NCBI GenBank assembly: GCA_018398805.1
Contig: JAGFBZ010000939.1
Location: 372,001-436,000 of the forward strand
Direction of reading: 5' to 3'
DNA: 64,000 bases
From: Hirundichthys speculiger
Lineage: Eukaryota; Chordata; Actinopteri; Beloniformes; Exocoetidae
The position numbers were made by a program, and so were the translations under genes. The notes under the pieces were generated by a model that did not search any database, was not told the DNA's origin, and saw only the letters and a list, made by a program, of their open reading frames with translations. This document shows, piece by piece, positions 1-11,510 of this stretch (its first letter is position 1; every line of letters begins with the position of its first letter).

Positions 1-786
1 GCAGTGGCTCCATGTAGCTTTGGGGAAAAACTTGTCAGAGGTTGATTCTCTCTCTGGAGCACATGTAGTGTCATGTAGGTTGTTCGCCAGCAGGGGGCAG
101 AATGAGTGTGTTTAGCGCAAAATGCTGCCAGGTTACTGCAACGAGTAAGTTGTATCTGTGTGTTGCATCCTGGGAAAGAAAATAAAGGCGAGTGTCAGTT
201 CTATGACTAGCGCCGGACATCCTTGTGTTCCTCATGTACCGCAGTAAACAATAAATAAACATTTCCCGCACCATGTCGGTGCTGTCGTGGTGTAACACAC
301 AAAAGGAGCAATATTGGAAACCTTCCCAAACCAAAAAAAACTTGTCTGAGACATGAATGTCATTCCCGACACTTAAATGAACATGAAGACGTTTTTATTT
401 GGAGTCCTGTCAGTCTTTGGATCCACCTACTGATGTGAGCAGGTTTTCTCCAGCTTGAACTACAACAAATGTTTTATGTTCAGGCTCGATGGTTGATTGT
501 TGTACGTGGCTGAGGAGAAAACAAGAGGATGACAACACACTGAAATGGACTGGTTAGGATCCTACCGGTGTGTAGGATCTACTTCATCTGATAATCCAGC
601 GAATGATTTTGGACATCTACAGATTCGGTCATGATGCTGATCTGACACGGAGCTGCGTTGTGGTCTGACACACTGATTTGTTCAAGTGGATAATCGGAGT
701 TTCTGTTCCTGATGTCCTGATGAAAAAATTGAAATTAATCTTTGTTTTTCCTTCTGCTTTCAAAGTTCATACAGCTCGCACAGACC
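1..786. other. Unassigned noncoding stretch
   Basis: I see no gene or recognisable repeat here. The short open frames show no family resemblance and no consistent splice structure. The stretch ends at the target duplication of the hAT element that follows. Confidence 0.5.
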
Positions 787-794
787 CCTTAAAA

Positions 795-1461
795 CAAGTC
801 TCAAACACAAGGCCCGCGAGCCAAATGTGGCCCGCCACGTCATTTTATGTGGCCCTCGAGAGCTTAGGCACTATTGGCTTAAATTTTAAACCAATATTTT
901 AAGACTTAAAATAAGCTTACACTGCTCTAAGGCGCATATTGACAATAAACTACATCTTCCATCATGCATCTCGTTGTTACCCACAACGATAACTGTAGCT
1001 ATGAGCAAGAGGATTTTTCAGAACTGATGGACTTCAGGTGAAATAAGGTGAAATAACAGTTTGTCTTTTGTGTAATGAGGCGGGTGTCACTCATGAAAGA
1101 GTTTAATCTATGTCAGCATTTTGACAGCAAACACGGAGCTAAGTATGCTAAATTTAGCCTGCAAGAAAAACAGAACCGCTTCCGCTTCTGCCACATCTGC
1201 CAATTCTATTCTATTCTATTCTATTCTATTCTATTCTGAAACCGAGGTAATAGTTACTCTTACAACCACAAACCCTGAGTTAAATATAATAATGAGTTAA
1301 ATACTTAAAACTTGAATGCATAATAAATACAGTAACCATTATTTAACAATATAACAAGGTGTAGTTTAATTTGTTAATTTGTTACATTCATGTTGTCAGT
1401 CTGGCCCTTCGAGGGCAACCATGATGCTGATGTGGCCCTCAGTGAAAGTCTGACACCCCTG
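795..1461 (+). mobile_element. hAT element (Charlie-like), broken copy
   Basis: The element is flanked by a perfect 8-bp duplication, CCTTAAAA, at 787-794 and 1462-1469, the target size of hAT transposons. Its right end reads GACACCCCTG and both ends carry the GGCCCGC/GTGGCCC motifs of the vertebrate repeats that start near CAGGGGTGTCAAAC. Around 1100-1180 the plus strand encodes the remnant HFDSKHGAKYAKFSLQEK, which resembles the zinc-finger region of GTF2IRD2/hAT-Charlie-type transposases. The rest of the transposase is missing. A second copy lies at 62270-62983. The left terminal bases have drifted from the right ones, so the duplication is the best boundary evidence. Confidence 0.85.
1204..1237. 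repeat. (TATTC)n microsatellite
   Basis: Six to seven tandem TATTC pentamers lie inside the hAT element, just after the zinc-finger remnant. The other copy of this hAT (62270-62983) lacks them at the matching place, so they arose after the copies separated. Confidence 0.9.
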
Positions 1462-1469
1462 CCTTAAAA

Positions 1470-2751
1470 GAAAAGACCTCCCAGTCTATAAACACACACA
1501 TGAACACACAAACAGCGACGCTCGCGCTCAACTCAACCTCTGAGAGAAACGGAGATCAAACCAGAATAGAAGCAGGAGGCAGGAAAGCGGCTGAAAACCG
1601 AGAAATAACAGAATCCTTGAACACCTCCTGATTTTTCTCTCCCAGGTGATAAACGGATCAAAAATAAAAGAGAGACACAAGGAGGCAGCGACGGTGAAAT
1701 AACAAAAGCAGCCGCGCAGGAAACGCAGAAGATGCACACAAACGCAGCAGAAAATTAAGAAAAGAAAAGGAAAACAGAAAAAAAAAATCCAGCTGGGAAA
1801 GTGAAGGATGATGATAAAGTGGAAGTAAGTTTAAAGGGTGAGTTTTCTGTCCTGCTGTTCGTGCGAGATAATTAAGAACGGGGGGATCTGCATGACATGG
1901 TTCATATTCAGGACATTTTCGGGGGGGTGAAGTAAACTCTGACCTTCTTTAGGACCAGAAACAAAGACAAGAGAAAGAAAAGAGAAAGAGACTCTCTTCT
2001 CATTTTTCCCTCCATCTGCCTCCCTCATGTGGCACCTTTTTCCTTCATCTTTCTTCTCCGTCTTCTTCACCTCTGCTGATCTCTCTCCACTCACTCTCTT
2101 CCTCCCCCTCCCTGCCCTTGTTTTTTTTTTCAGTCTTTGATCTCACGCCATACCTTCATTTCTTTCTTCTCCCTCCTACCTTCCTCCATGCCCTTCTCCA
2201 GTCACCTTTCTTCTTCTGTTTATCCTCATCTTTCTTGTGCCCTCATCTCTCGCCTCCTTTTCCCCTTCCTTCCTTTCTTCCTTCCTTCCTTCCACACGTG
2301 GCTACATCTCCTCTCCTCGCCCCTCTTCCTCCCCTCTTCTGGTCCGTGAGGACTCTCATAATGACAGCATGAACATTTCAAAGGCCTCGCAGGTTTCAGG
2401 CTGAATTAGCCAGTAAAGAACACGCACGCACAAACAAACGAGCGCACGTGCGTCGACAGGTTGCTGGCTAACGAGGTGAAAGCTAATGAGGAGCCAAAAG
2501 TCTAACAACACCTTGTAGTTTAACGACGTCCGCTAATCAAGAATGAAACTCGCACGAGGGTTTGGTTTCATTATGAATTCTTTTGATTTGTGACTGTCGT
2601 TCAGAGAGTCGGGGGGGGGGGGGGGGGGGTCGCTGGGTAGGAGGTGATGGTGTTGAGCTGCGGGTCACATCTGTGAGCCTTTTTATTTCTTTTTATTTTA
2701 TTTCTCATATCTGTTTTTTTGGTTTTCTTTAATTTTTTTAATCATCCTCGT
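1470..2751. other. Noncoding stretch with purine and pyrimidine tracts
   Basis: 1490-2030 is purine-rich and 2030-2340 strongly pyrimidine-rich, with a CCTT run near 2270-2300. A run of 19 G lies at 2611-2629. Open frames here (for example 2118-2372) follow the biased composition and look like no protein family. No gene seen. Confidence 0.5.
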
Positions 2752-3523
2752 TGCTTGGTGGACTCTCAGGTCCGGTGCTTGGTGGTCTCTCAGGTCCGGT
2801 GTTGATGGACTCTCAGGTCCGGTGCTTGATGGACTCTCAGGTCCGGTGCTTGGTGGACTCTCAGGTCCGGTGCTTGGTTGGACTCTCAGGTCCGGTGCTT
2901 GGTGGACTCTCAGGTCCGGTGCTTGGTGGACTCTCAGGTCCGGTGCTTGATGGACTCTCAGGTCTGGTGCTTGGTGGACTCTCAGGTCCGGTGCTTGGTG
3001 GACTCAGGTCCGGTGCTTGGTGGACTCTCAGGTCCGGTGCTTGGTGGACTCTCAGGTCCGGTGCTTGGTGGACTCTCAGGTGGTGCTTGGTGGACTCTCA
3101 GGTCTGGTGCTTGGTGGACTCTCAGGTCCGGTGCTTGGTGGACTCTCAGGTCCGGTGTGGTCTTGGTGGACTCTCAGGTCCGGTGCTTGGTGGACTCTCA
3201 GGTCCGGTGCTCTGCTTGGTGGATGGACTCTCAGGTCTGGTGGACTCTCAGGTGGGACTCAGGTCCGGTGCTTGGTGGACTCTCAGGTCCGGTGCTTGGT
3301 GGACTCTCAGGTCCGGTGCTTGGTGGACTCTCAGGTCGGTGCTTGGTGGACTCAGGGACTCTCAGGTCCGGTGCTTGGTGGACTCTCAGGTCCGGTGCTT
3401 GGTGGACTCAGGTCCGGTGCTTGGTGGACTCTCAGGTGGACTCTCAGGTCCGGTGCTTGGTGGACTCTCAGGACTCAGGTCCAGGTCCGGTGCTTGGTGA
3501 CTCAGGTGCTTGGTGGACTCTCT
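2752..3523. repeat. 24-bp minisatellite
   Basis: About 32 tandem copies of a 24-bp unit containing CTCAGGTCCGGTGCTTGGTG. Many units carry internal deletions, short duplications or C-to-T changes, most of all after 3150, so the array is degenerating. Because 24 is a multiple of three, it leaves long open frames in all three plus-strand frames (up to 249 codons). These are by-products, not a protein gene. Confidence 0.97.
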
Positions 3524-4335
3524 ACTCTCATCCGTTTAATATCAACTCACATGGAGACTCAGGGGGGTTTCAAATATGTTACATGAACCATTTTCATTTC
3601 GTATGTTGATTACACTAATTAAGCCAAGCAGAAGTAGTTTTATCCTAAAAAAAACTTTTAACAATTTTTTTTTTAATTTTTAATTTTCAATTTAATCAAA
3701 TTTTTTTTTTTTTTTTTTGTCGAACTGAGTCTTACTCTTATATGTGTTATATCTGTTGACAGCTTTTGGTTTTATTTCATCTTGACACATAGAACAGAAG
3801 GTTAAACTTTTTTTTTTTCCAGATGTGTCCTCGGTGGTTTCGGGAGCCCAGTAACTCAGTAAAGAATCTTAAAACGCTGCTGGGAGGCATAACAGAGATT
3901 TGCAGTTGCAGGGAACATATGATGTAATATCTGTGTGTGAATTCTGCAACTGTAAAGTGAGGCTTCAAACTGGCTCGTGAAAAGCTGATATTTTATCAAA
4001 TTTCAAACTTGTAGTTGGTTTAAATACCAACAGACACCATGAGTTTGATCTCTGGCCTGGCAGAGTCCATCCGGAGGACTGATTGAGCCCTGATGAGACA
4101 GACGAGGACATCCTGCTCCAAATATCCGATCAATTCAGGGAAAATAAATGTTTATCAGACTGAAAGTGGACATTTTCTTCAGAAACCTACATAAGAAAAA
4201 AAAAAAATGTTGGATCAATGCTTTAGCAAACACTGACCTTGGATCAGAGTTGCACACAGTCAGGAATGTTGCATCTTATAGTACCACGTGCTTAAAGGAG
4301 ACATGCTTCTTTTTTTCCTACCTCATATTAACATA
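3524..4335. other. AT-rich noncoding stretch
   Basis: Long T tracts at 3660-3720 and scattered A and T runs. I see no gene and no repeat family that I can name. Confidence 0.45.
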
Positions 4336-4485
4336 ATGCCATGGAGGAAAGACATAATTAGAGGGCTCAGAAAAGTGGCTGTTTCGGCACATCAGTCAGG
4401 AAATGGTTATAAAACAAGATTCAAGCAAGTTGAAGTTCATCATTCTACAGTGAGATTATTCACAAAGACAGCAGCCGGTCTATTC
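4336..4485 (+). pseudogene. Tc1-like transposase N-terminal fragment
   Basis: The plus strand encodes IIRGLRKVAVSAHQSGNGYK followed by a VHHSTVR motif. This matches the paired helix-turn-helix N-terminus of fish Tc1-like transposases, which bind the transposon ends. Only about 50 residues remain; the DDE catalytic domain is absent and no inverted repeats are visible. A second decayed fragment of the same domain lies at 27990-28140. Confidence 0.65.
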
Positions 4486-4800
4486 ATCCTGAGGTCAGAC
4501 GGGCTATGCTTCTAGAAATAAGCTGGGAAAAAAAAAGAGCTATATATCAGCCTCACTCAGCGATGTTAAAGGTTAAAGCAGCACACTTCTTTTATTTTCC
4601 CATACGGCTTGAAACAAGATGGAGGCAGAACTCAAATTTGAATGTGAAGATATTTTCATAAAGGATTTGATGGATACTTAAATGTCCTGTAGAAACGTTA
4701 TACGAAGCCAGGAGTAGAGGGCCGCTCACAAGGATGTGCACATGTGTTTATGTTTTCCCAAGGTTACTTTAAGTTTTAAAATCCTACTTTATCTTTTTAT

Positions 4801-5212
4801 TACCTCCGCCAAGAAGATTATGTTTTTGCTGGCGTTTATCTGTCTGTCTGTGTTCAAGATAACTCAAAAAGTTATGGATGGATTTTGATGAAATTTTCAG
4901 GAGTTGTCAGAAATGTGAAAAGGAAGAACTGGTTTCATTTTGGGTGTGATTCAGAAGAAATCCTGGATTCTGGATCACTTTCAAATTTTCAGTAACATTG
5001 CGGTCAAAGGGGCCGAAGATGTTGTTTTTCAATATCTCTGTTAATTATTGCCCAAAACTCATAAGATTTGACTCAGGGATTGACAATGGGAACCTCTATC
5101 AAATTTCAAAGGCTCAGCAGGATCTGATCCAGAAGGCGGATTTTATCACAATCTGTAAATCGCTATATGGGAGAATTGTTGCACTTGGCGGAGGTCTTTT
5201 CTAGTTCAATTT
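4801..5212. mobile_element. Miniature element with CCTCCGCC ends
   Basis: Starts ACCTCCGCCAAG and ends CTTGGCGGAGGT, forming terminal inverted repeats. Inside are GATAACTCAAAAAGTTATGG and GATTTTGATGAAATTTTCAG, typical of an abundant fish miniature element. It encodes no transposase. A second copy in the opposite orientation lies at 28950-29719 and is itself interrupted. Confidence 0.8.
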
Positions 5213-5591
5213 TTTAATATTGCAGATTGCTGTCTATTGGTGGACAAAGTAAAAACAAGCACCATGTGAAGACGTGAGCCGAGTCTTTTCCTATCATCAC
5301 TCAAAACTAAATCCTACAGACCGAGTCAAAGTCCAGACCTCAACCTGACTCAAAAATTCATCCATGATGACGATGATGATGAAGACTGACAGGTTCTCAT
5401 TTTCTTTTTTGGTAAATAGGTAACTGCTGCTAGTCGAGGATTGTACTTGACAAATAAAGTTTTTACACACAAGAAACTGGATTAAAAGAGGCGCTTCAGC
5501 TCATCTGAAGTGCAACTTCCAGTCCCACAGGCAGTGCTTCAGGGCGGAGCCACAGCGGGCGCGACTGCACGGCTGGATCAGCGAGGGTACG
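5213..5591. other. Unassigned noncoding stretch
   Basis: No gene or known repeat recognised between the miniature element and the L2 copy. Confidence 0.45.
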
Positions 5592-6533
5592 AGTTCAATT
5601 CACTTCAATTTTATTTGTATAGCGTCTGTTATAATGTCAATTATCTCTAGGCGCTTTACAGAGACCCAGATCATGACCCCCAAACAAATATCATTAACTA
5701 AAAATATAATATTGAATCCTAATCAAGGATAATGGCAGGTAAAAAACTCCTACAGCAGGAGAAAAAATCCTTTAAGCCAGACAGTGGCAAGAAAAAACTC
5801 TCCTTTAAGAGGAAGAAACCTTGATCAGGACCTGGATCATATGGGGGGGACCTTCCTGATGAAGACCAGCTGGATAAAGAAAGAAAAAGAGAGGAGAGAC
5901 AGGACCGAGAGAGGATGGAGGACAGAGAAAGGAGAGCACACAAATGACTGAATGAAATGACTATATAAACAGATGCAGGTAGCAGCACTGAGGTGAGATG
6001 GTCAGAGGACTAGATCACCTGTCACCACGCCAGCCGACTCCTCGAACACATCTACACACAGGTGGAGGTAAACACTGGGATGGACAGAGGAGGGAACTGC
6101 AAGTCAGCATGAAACTCAGAAAACTCTGGCCTGCAAACATACAGAAAGTAAAGAGAAAAAAGGAGGGAAAACAGCACAACAAACTACAAGAAAGAAAATG
6201 GAGCACAGTTACAGTAACAAGGTGCTCCTAATTAACCATGGAATGAGCTGGGTGAAGAAAAAGGAAGGAGGAAAGGGAAGGAAAGGGAGAAGAGTAGTGG
6301 ACACACTACTCAGCAGATCATGTTGGCGTCCCCCTGCAGCGTAGGCCTATAGCAGCATAGCTATGACGAAGCTGTGATTAAGACAGACTACTCTAGTCTG
6401 AGCTACTACAACTATGGCTATAACTATTAGCCCCTACACACTATAGTTTAGACCAGGGGTCTTCAATCTTTTTTAGCCCAGGGACCCCTTAGATGAGAGA
6501 AAAACAGAGCAGGGACCCCTGCTTGTAATTCTT

Positions 6534-6534
<1 letters not shown>

Positions 6535-6573
<39 letters not shown>

Positions 6574-6620
6574 ACCCCCCCCCCCCCCCCCCCACCACCC
6601 CCCCCCACCCCACCACCACC
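6535..6620. repeat. Poly-C tract
   Basis: Nearly pure run of C with occasional A, grading into CCACC units, within the nested hAT element. Such tracts are prone to sequencing and assembly error, so the length is uncertain. Confidence 0.95.
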
Positions 6621-6883
6621 TTTTTTTTAAAGTGTCACATTTTAAGCCTGGCTTATAATAACTTTTAGCTGTATTTTATTCTGCTTATTTCACCTTATTA
6701 ACCAATTCCTGACTGGATTTTTAGCCTACACGTGTTTATGGTTGATAAAAACTTTCATGCATATCATCATTATTATTATTATTATTATTATTTTTAGTTG
6801 GTATGAGACAATATTTTTTATTATTGTATTTTCCAACAATGAAACGTTTAACTTCAGGCAGTTATATATTTAGAACTGCCTGT

Positions 6884-6886
<3 letters not shown>

Positions 6887-6968
<82 letters not shown>

Positions 6969-6990
6969 TATATTATATATATATTTATAT
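6887..6990. repeat. (TA)n microsatellite
   Basis: About 50 TA dinucleotides with few interruptions, inside the nested hAT element. Tyr-Ile repeat frames here are artefacts. Confidence 0.97.
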
Positions 6991-7276
6991 AATTTTTTTT
7001 TTTTTTTTTACTCTCTCAAATTATTTTGGTTAAAATTGCCTTTGTTTCTTTTTAAGTTGGAGGACCCCCTACAGTACCTCCACGGCCCCCCTAGGGGTCG
7101 CGGACCCCCGGTTGAAGACCACTGGTTTAGACTAACTGTAGGCTTTACTGAACAGAAATGTTTTCAGTTTAGTTTTAAAGATGGAGGTGGTGTCAGCCTC
7201 CTGAACCCAAACTGGTAGCTGGTTCCAGAATAAAGGTGCCTGGTAGCAGAAGGCCCGTTCTAACAGAAGGCCCGTT

Positions 7277-9149
7277 TACCTGGAGGTTTCGATATCATGT
7301 GATAGTGGCGCAGGAGTCTGGTGTTTTAAAGGCCTCTACCTCGCCATGTCTCTGTTCTCCCTAGGATTCTACATTTTAAAGAATGAATGGCGCCAAAATT
7401 GACTCAATGCGCATCTGGCGGAGCAGCGTTGATGAGGCTTTGAGGACGCTTCTGAACTGCTGCAGGCGCCTCAGTCAAGTCAGCTCCCATTGACTTGAAT
7501 GACCACGACCACTTTGGTTATAACGCAGGAACTGCACATGACATGTCCCAACAGTTCTGTTTATAGCAGCTGGTTTTAGGAGGCGGAGTTTAACCCTCAT
7601 CTCAGCTCCTTCCTCCTCTTCTGTGAGGTGCACGCCTTAAAAAAAAAAAGGCTCAGCACATTCAGCACGATGTGAAATCAGTTAAAGACGGGGAAGGTGA
7701 ATATTTCTGATCCGGGTCGCTGATGTCACACTACCCTGCAACAGCTCACTGACTGATATATTTCCACATTTCGGCAGCCTGAAACAAAAGTCACTTCAGA
7801 CACTCAAAGATCTGCCCTCAAGCATATTTTTTTTTAGTTTTGTCCAGTATGCTGCGAGTTTATGACTTCAAACATGTTTATCTCCACGTGAAGACCTTTC
7901 CGCTGCCTGCTCCTTGAAATTAGATTTTATAGAAACGTATGCTGTGTGTTTACATATATTTGTGGGTACCTGAACATGTACCTGGATGCCTGTGTGTGTG
8001 TGTGTGTGTGGTGAGTTTAAAGCCTCTATCTCCTCCCTGCAGCTGGATCGGGCTCAGATTGGACCAGACCTATAAATACTCCGAGACACACATGCTAGTA
8101 CACACACACACGTCGTAAATACACTCTGACAGAGAGCTTCGGCTCAGTCCGCTGTGCCAAACCTGATTAAATGGCAAATAAATCACCATAACGCACACAT
8201 TCGTACATGAATACGGACCCACGCACCTGAACCCACGCACACACACGAGCGCCAGCCTTTGTAGTGTTTCGATCTTTTGCAGCGGAAACAATTTGAGCCC
8301 TGGCAGCTGAACTTGACTCTTAGAGGAATAAATCTGATTTCCAGTGAAGTAAATGTCTGTTCTGCTTAAAAGCGTGTCACATCAGTCTGATTCAAACGCC
8401 ACGAGTTTAGTTTCTTTTCTGTCCAACCAAAGTGACAGAAAAGACGAGAATAAAGCCAGGTATTAGTCCACCTGACGAGCAGACTTGTGCAGATCCATCT
8501 ACTCATTGGTGCTCATTGGTGTCTCACCCATTTACAGATAAATGTAACCACTTGAGTGCCAATCATCTGCACAAGTGACCTTTTCAACTTTGCAACCTTC
8601 CAAGAATTAAACGTGGAGGCTGGACTTGGACGACTCTGTGGGTTAGTTAATGCATTGTTTACCGCCGGGACGGTATTAACCTCATTAGTCTGTGCCTGGC
8701 TGATTAGCTTTAGGCTCTCGGGTACGGACAAACAGCAATTAGTGATCATTATCGCCGTTTATTTAAATAATGAAACAGCAAGGGCTTTGTTTTGGCAAAC
8801 AAAAGGTCATAAATTAGCAGAGAAAAGGATGCTTGCCTTTAGGAGAGTAGACCCCTAATGCTAAATAACCTTTTTTTTTTTTTTACTTATTAATTTTGTT
8901 TTGCTTACAGTGAAAATTCTCATCAGTTAACATATAGTTATGTAAAAGGAAGAGAAGGGTTAGTTTTGGGGTTTTGGAGCCACTGGACAGAGACGACACC
9001 GGGCCTGATTTGACGAGCACCGAACAAAAATATAAACATAACACTTTGGTTTTGGCCCCAATTTTTAATGAGCTGAACTCAAAGATCCAAGACTCATTGA
9101 AAGTACGTGTAAAGGACCCATTTCTGTCAAACATTGTTCACGAATCTGT
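7277..9149. other. Mostly unique noncoding stretch
   Basis: No gene or family-level repeat recognised. A short TG run lies near 7990-8010. The part at 8510-8870 differs in character and is listed separately. Confidence 0.45.
8510..8870. promoter_or_regulatory. Possible conserved noncoding enhancer
   Basis: A low-repeat stretch with closely spaced transcription-factor-like words: TTAATGCATTGTTTACCG (forkhead-like), TCATTAGTC, CTGATTAGCTTTAGG, CAATTAGTGATCATTA and AAACAAAAGGTCATAAATTA. This is the texture of vertebrate developmental enhancers. No conservation data are available here, so it is inference only. Confidence 0.25.
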
Positions 9150-9842
9150 CTAAATTAGAGGTCTTCGGAACAACCCGAAATCCTGAGGTTCCGACTCGAC
9201 CCGAATCGGGTCTCGGGTCCATTCAAAAGACGTGACTCCGGGTTTGGGTCGTAATCAGTACAGTTAGTCTCGGGTCTGGTCGGTGGTCTCTGACAGGCTG
9301 GGTCCATGTTTACTCGAGAGAGGTAAAGATATTGGTGGTGGCAGCCAATGTCAGGACTCGGGGCAGTTAAATTATTATTAATTAATGCAGCGTGTTAGTC
9401 ATGAAACAACTTTGTTGCCATAGCGTGTTATTAGCAGTTTCTCCGGCAGCTGTAAAGCACAATGGATCGCCAACATGACAACGTTGGATGAGAGAACATA
9501 TTCACGACATGTCCTGACCGGTGTAGGCTATTAGCGTTAGCAGTTGCTACCAAAAGCATCTGTGTCCACTAAGAAAATAACGATGTGGATTTATCGTTTA
9601 CATCACGTAGCCTATGTAGCAACTGAACCGGGTAGAAGAAGACAACTTTAGGTAAGAAAATCAAGTTTTATTCAACACTAGACAACTTTAACATGAGCAA
9701 CTATGGGCTGGATTGTCTCGGTTCTATTCGGGTAACTCGGTTCGGTTCGTGGTCGAAAACTTAAGACTCAGGTCAGGTCACTTCCGGGTCCAAATATTGC
9801 AGGTCCATTTGGGTTTGGACCCCCGGACTTATGATAATAGCT
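9150..9842. mobile_element. Unclassified repeat rich in TCGGGTC words
   Basis: Both ends are dense in CGGGTC/GACCCG words (9180-9300 and 9710-9850) around a different core, as in a hAT-like element with subterminal motifs. The start AGAGGTCTTCGGAAC resembles a hAT end. I could not find a matching right end or a target duplication. A possible start codon context (ATGGATCGCC, near 9462) is not followed by a long frame. Confidence 0.4.
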
Positions 9843-9864
9843 TAGGTCGGGTCAGTCTCAGGTC

Positions 9865-9957
9865 GAATTGATAAGAGAATCGATAAAGAATCGAATCGTT
9901 AAAGAGTATCGATAATGGAATTGGAATCGGAAAAATGTTATCAATTCCCATCCCTAA
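9865..9957 (-). mobile_element. hAT-like terminal fragment
   Basis: Contains GAATCGATAAAGAATCG and ends AATTCCCATCCCTA, which reversed gives the TAGGGATGGGAATTG end of a common fish DNA-transposon family. Only the terminus remains. Confidence 0.5.
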
Positions 9958-11510
9958 CTGGAAGTGAAACGGACCAAAGGAAACTTTGCTCTTCTGCGGG
10001 AACCCCAGATGGGAACCAAACAATGGTAAAACTGCTGTGGGCCCCGCGTGGATGGAACCACCAGGGTGCTTATGTGAGTTTTCGTCCGGTTTGGGTTTGA
10101 CCCGTCAACGGTCCACCAACATCCACCCACAGGGACCCACATGACCATGTTTGCAGTCTGTGAAACACGAGAATGCACTTCTGATATTCTGTCTGTTTTT
10201 TTTTCTCTCTTGTTAGCCAGAGTATACCCTTGAACAGAACAACTGACATCATATATGGCTTCCTTTCGTCTTACAGTGCAGCTCCTCTCCTTTCTTCTTA
10301 TTCCAGCGTGCAGCTCCAGACCTACCAGTACCCTCATGCAGCTCACTACTAAGAGCCGTTCCCTCGTGGAAACAACGGAGTTGCGACTGAATGCGTCCTC
10401 CCCCGACGGCTTTAGCGAGTAAGCCAGCGAAAGGAAAACAACCAACTCCGCCAAGAGCACATCCATATTTGCACAAGTGAGGAAAGTACAAGAACAAAAC
10501 AAAGGAAAAAAAAACAAAGAAAGACACTCACAAAGGAGAGAGAAGCTGCAGTACCCGGGCCGGCGCCTGTTAGCGGCGCCAGCGGCGTCAGGATTTCAGT
10601 GACGGAGCTCCGGTGCTCGCCTGCTTGCACCGCGGCAAGTCAGTGTTTGGGTGTGATAAGGCGACGACAGCCCTGGATACTAACAGGATGATTGAAGATG
10701 CTGGTAATTAGTGTCATGCCTTCCCCTTGGAAAGATATCTGTTAGCATGTCACGCACAATAATCCGCCACCTCGTCTGTGGGGTTTTTCTGTGAGAGCGA
10801 TGCGTCAGTTTGATCGGCTCAGGTGTCGAATTAACCCTACACTGTCTGTGTTTTAGAGTCTTTGAAAATACACATTTTCTTTCCTCTGTGGGACAGAGCT
10901 TCAACCGCAGAGCACATCTGTAGTTTAAAGACAAGACGCAACAAATTTATCACCGTCACATTTGTGGACCTTCGTGATTTTGTTTGACCTCTTTGCTAAT
11001 CTTAGCTAATCTCTTTCCACGTTAAGAAACAGCATTTAAAGTTGCAGCTCCCCGCTGTTTGACAACATTTGAATGAAGTTGTGACCGCGGTCCTAAACAG
11101 AAATGCATCCAGCTGTCAGCAGTCGGCTGCTCTTTCCTCAGAGAAACGCTCTTTGTTCAAAAATCCTTCAAGTACTGTGATACTATATTTCTAGGAGTGT
11201 CAGTCCTGCCGTTCCTCTGCAGGAAAACGTAACTTGGATACACGATCTCATTCTTCCCTGCATTATTACTTCACTGAGATTACCTTTAATTCATTGGCTG
11301 GGATTTATTTGCAAATGTCAGTTTTCTCAATCATATGAATGTTTTCTGAACATGTTTATTCAAATGTTTCTTTTCTTTCTCATCAGCCACAAACGTTAAG
11401 AGTCATCAAAGAAGGATTTTTGGTAACCTCCATTATTTAGAAGATGACATCATTAATTATTTCAAATTTTTTTTTAGCATCCTGCTTCCACTTCCACCAA
11501 TAACAATACT
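9958..11510. other. Unassigned noncoding stretch with a CpG-rich patch
   Basis: 10540-10640 is rich in CpG, with GGCGCC boxes flanking TGTTAGC, but no gene or promoter could be tied to it. Open frames on the minus strand at 9954-10630 overlap in several frames and look like no protein family. The rest is featureless. Confidence 0.4.

Larger units (their letters stand above)
6454..7124. mobile_element. hAT miniature element nested in L2 copy A1
   Basis: Terminal inverted repeats CAGGGGTCTTCAA and, at the right end, TTGAAGACCACTG. The flanks carry a perfect 8-bp target duplication, GTTTAGAC, at 6446-6453 and 7125-7132. L2 copies A2, A3 and A5 show the uninterrupted target (ACACTATAG..TAGACTAA), which confirms the boundaries. 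Inside there is only simple sequence (C-run, TA-run) and no coding region, so it is non-autonomous. Confidence 0.93.
5592..7276 (-). mobile_element. L2-type LINE, copy A1 (old, split by a hAT)
   Basis: The 3' end lies on the left (CAATTTTATTTGTATAGCGTC), followed leftward-to-rightward by the family's 3' UTR and, at 7133-7260, the end of the reverse transcriptase frame on the minus strand (compare 20395-20460). The 5' end is truncated, as is usual for LINEs. This copy is clearly more diverged than A2, A3, A4 and A5, so it is an older insertion. The 671-bp hAT at 6454-7124 interrupts it; the younger copies run straight through that site. Confidence 0.88.

Noticed and set aside
2751..3609. Long open frames of 189-249 codons
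   Set aside because: They are translations of the 24-bp minisatellite. A unit length divisible by three keeps all frames open, and the repeat decays without respect to any frame.
10540..10640. CpG-island promoter
   Set aside because: The CpG-rich patch is only about 100 bp and no transcript or gene start can be linked to it.
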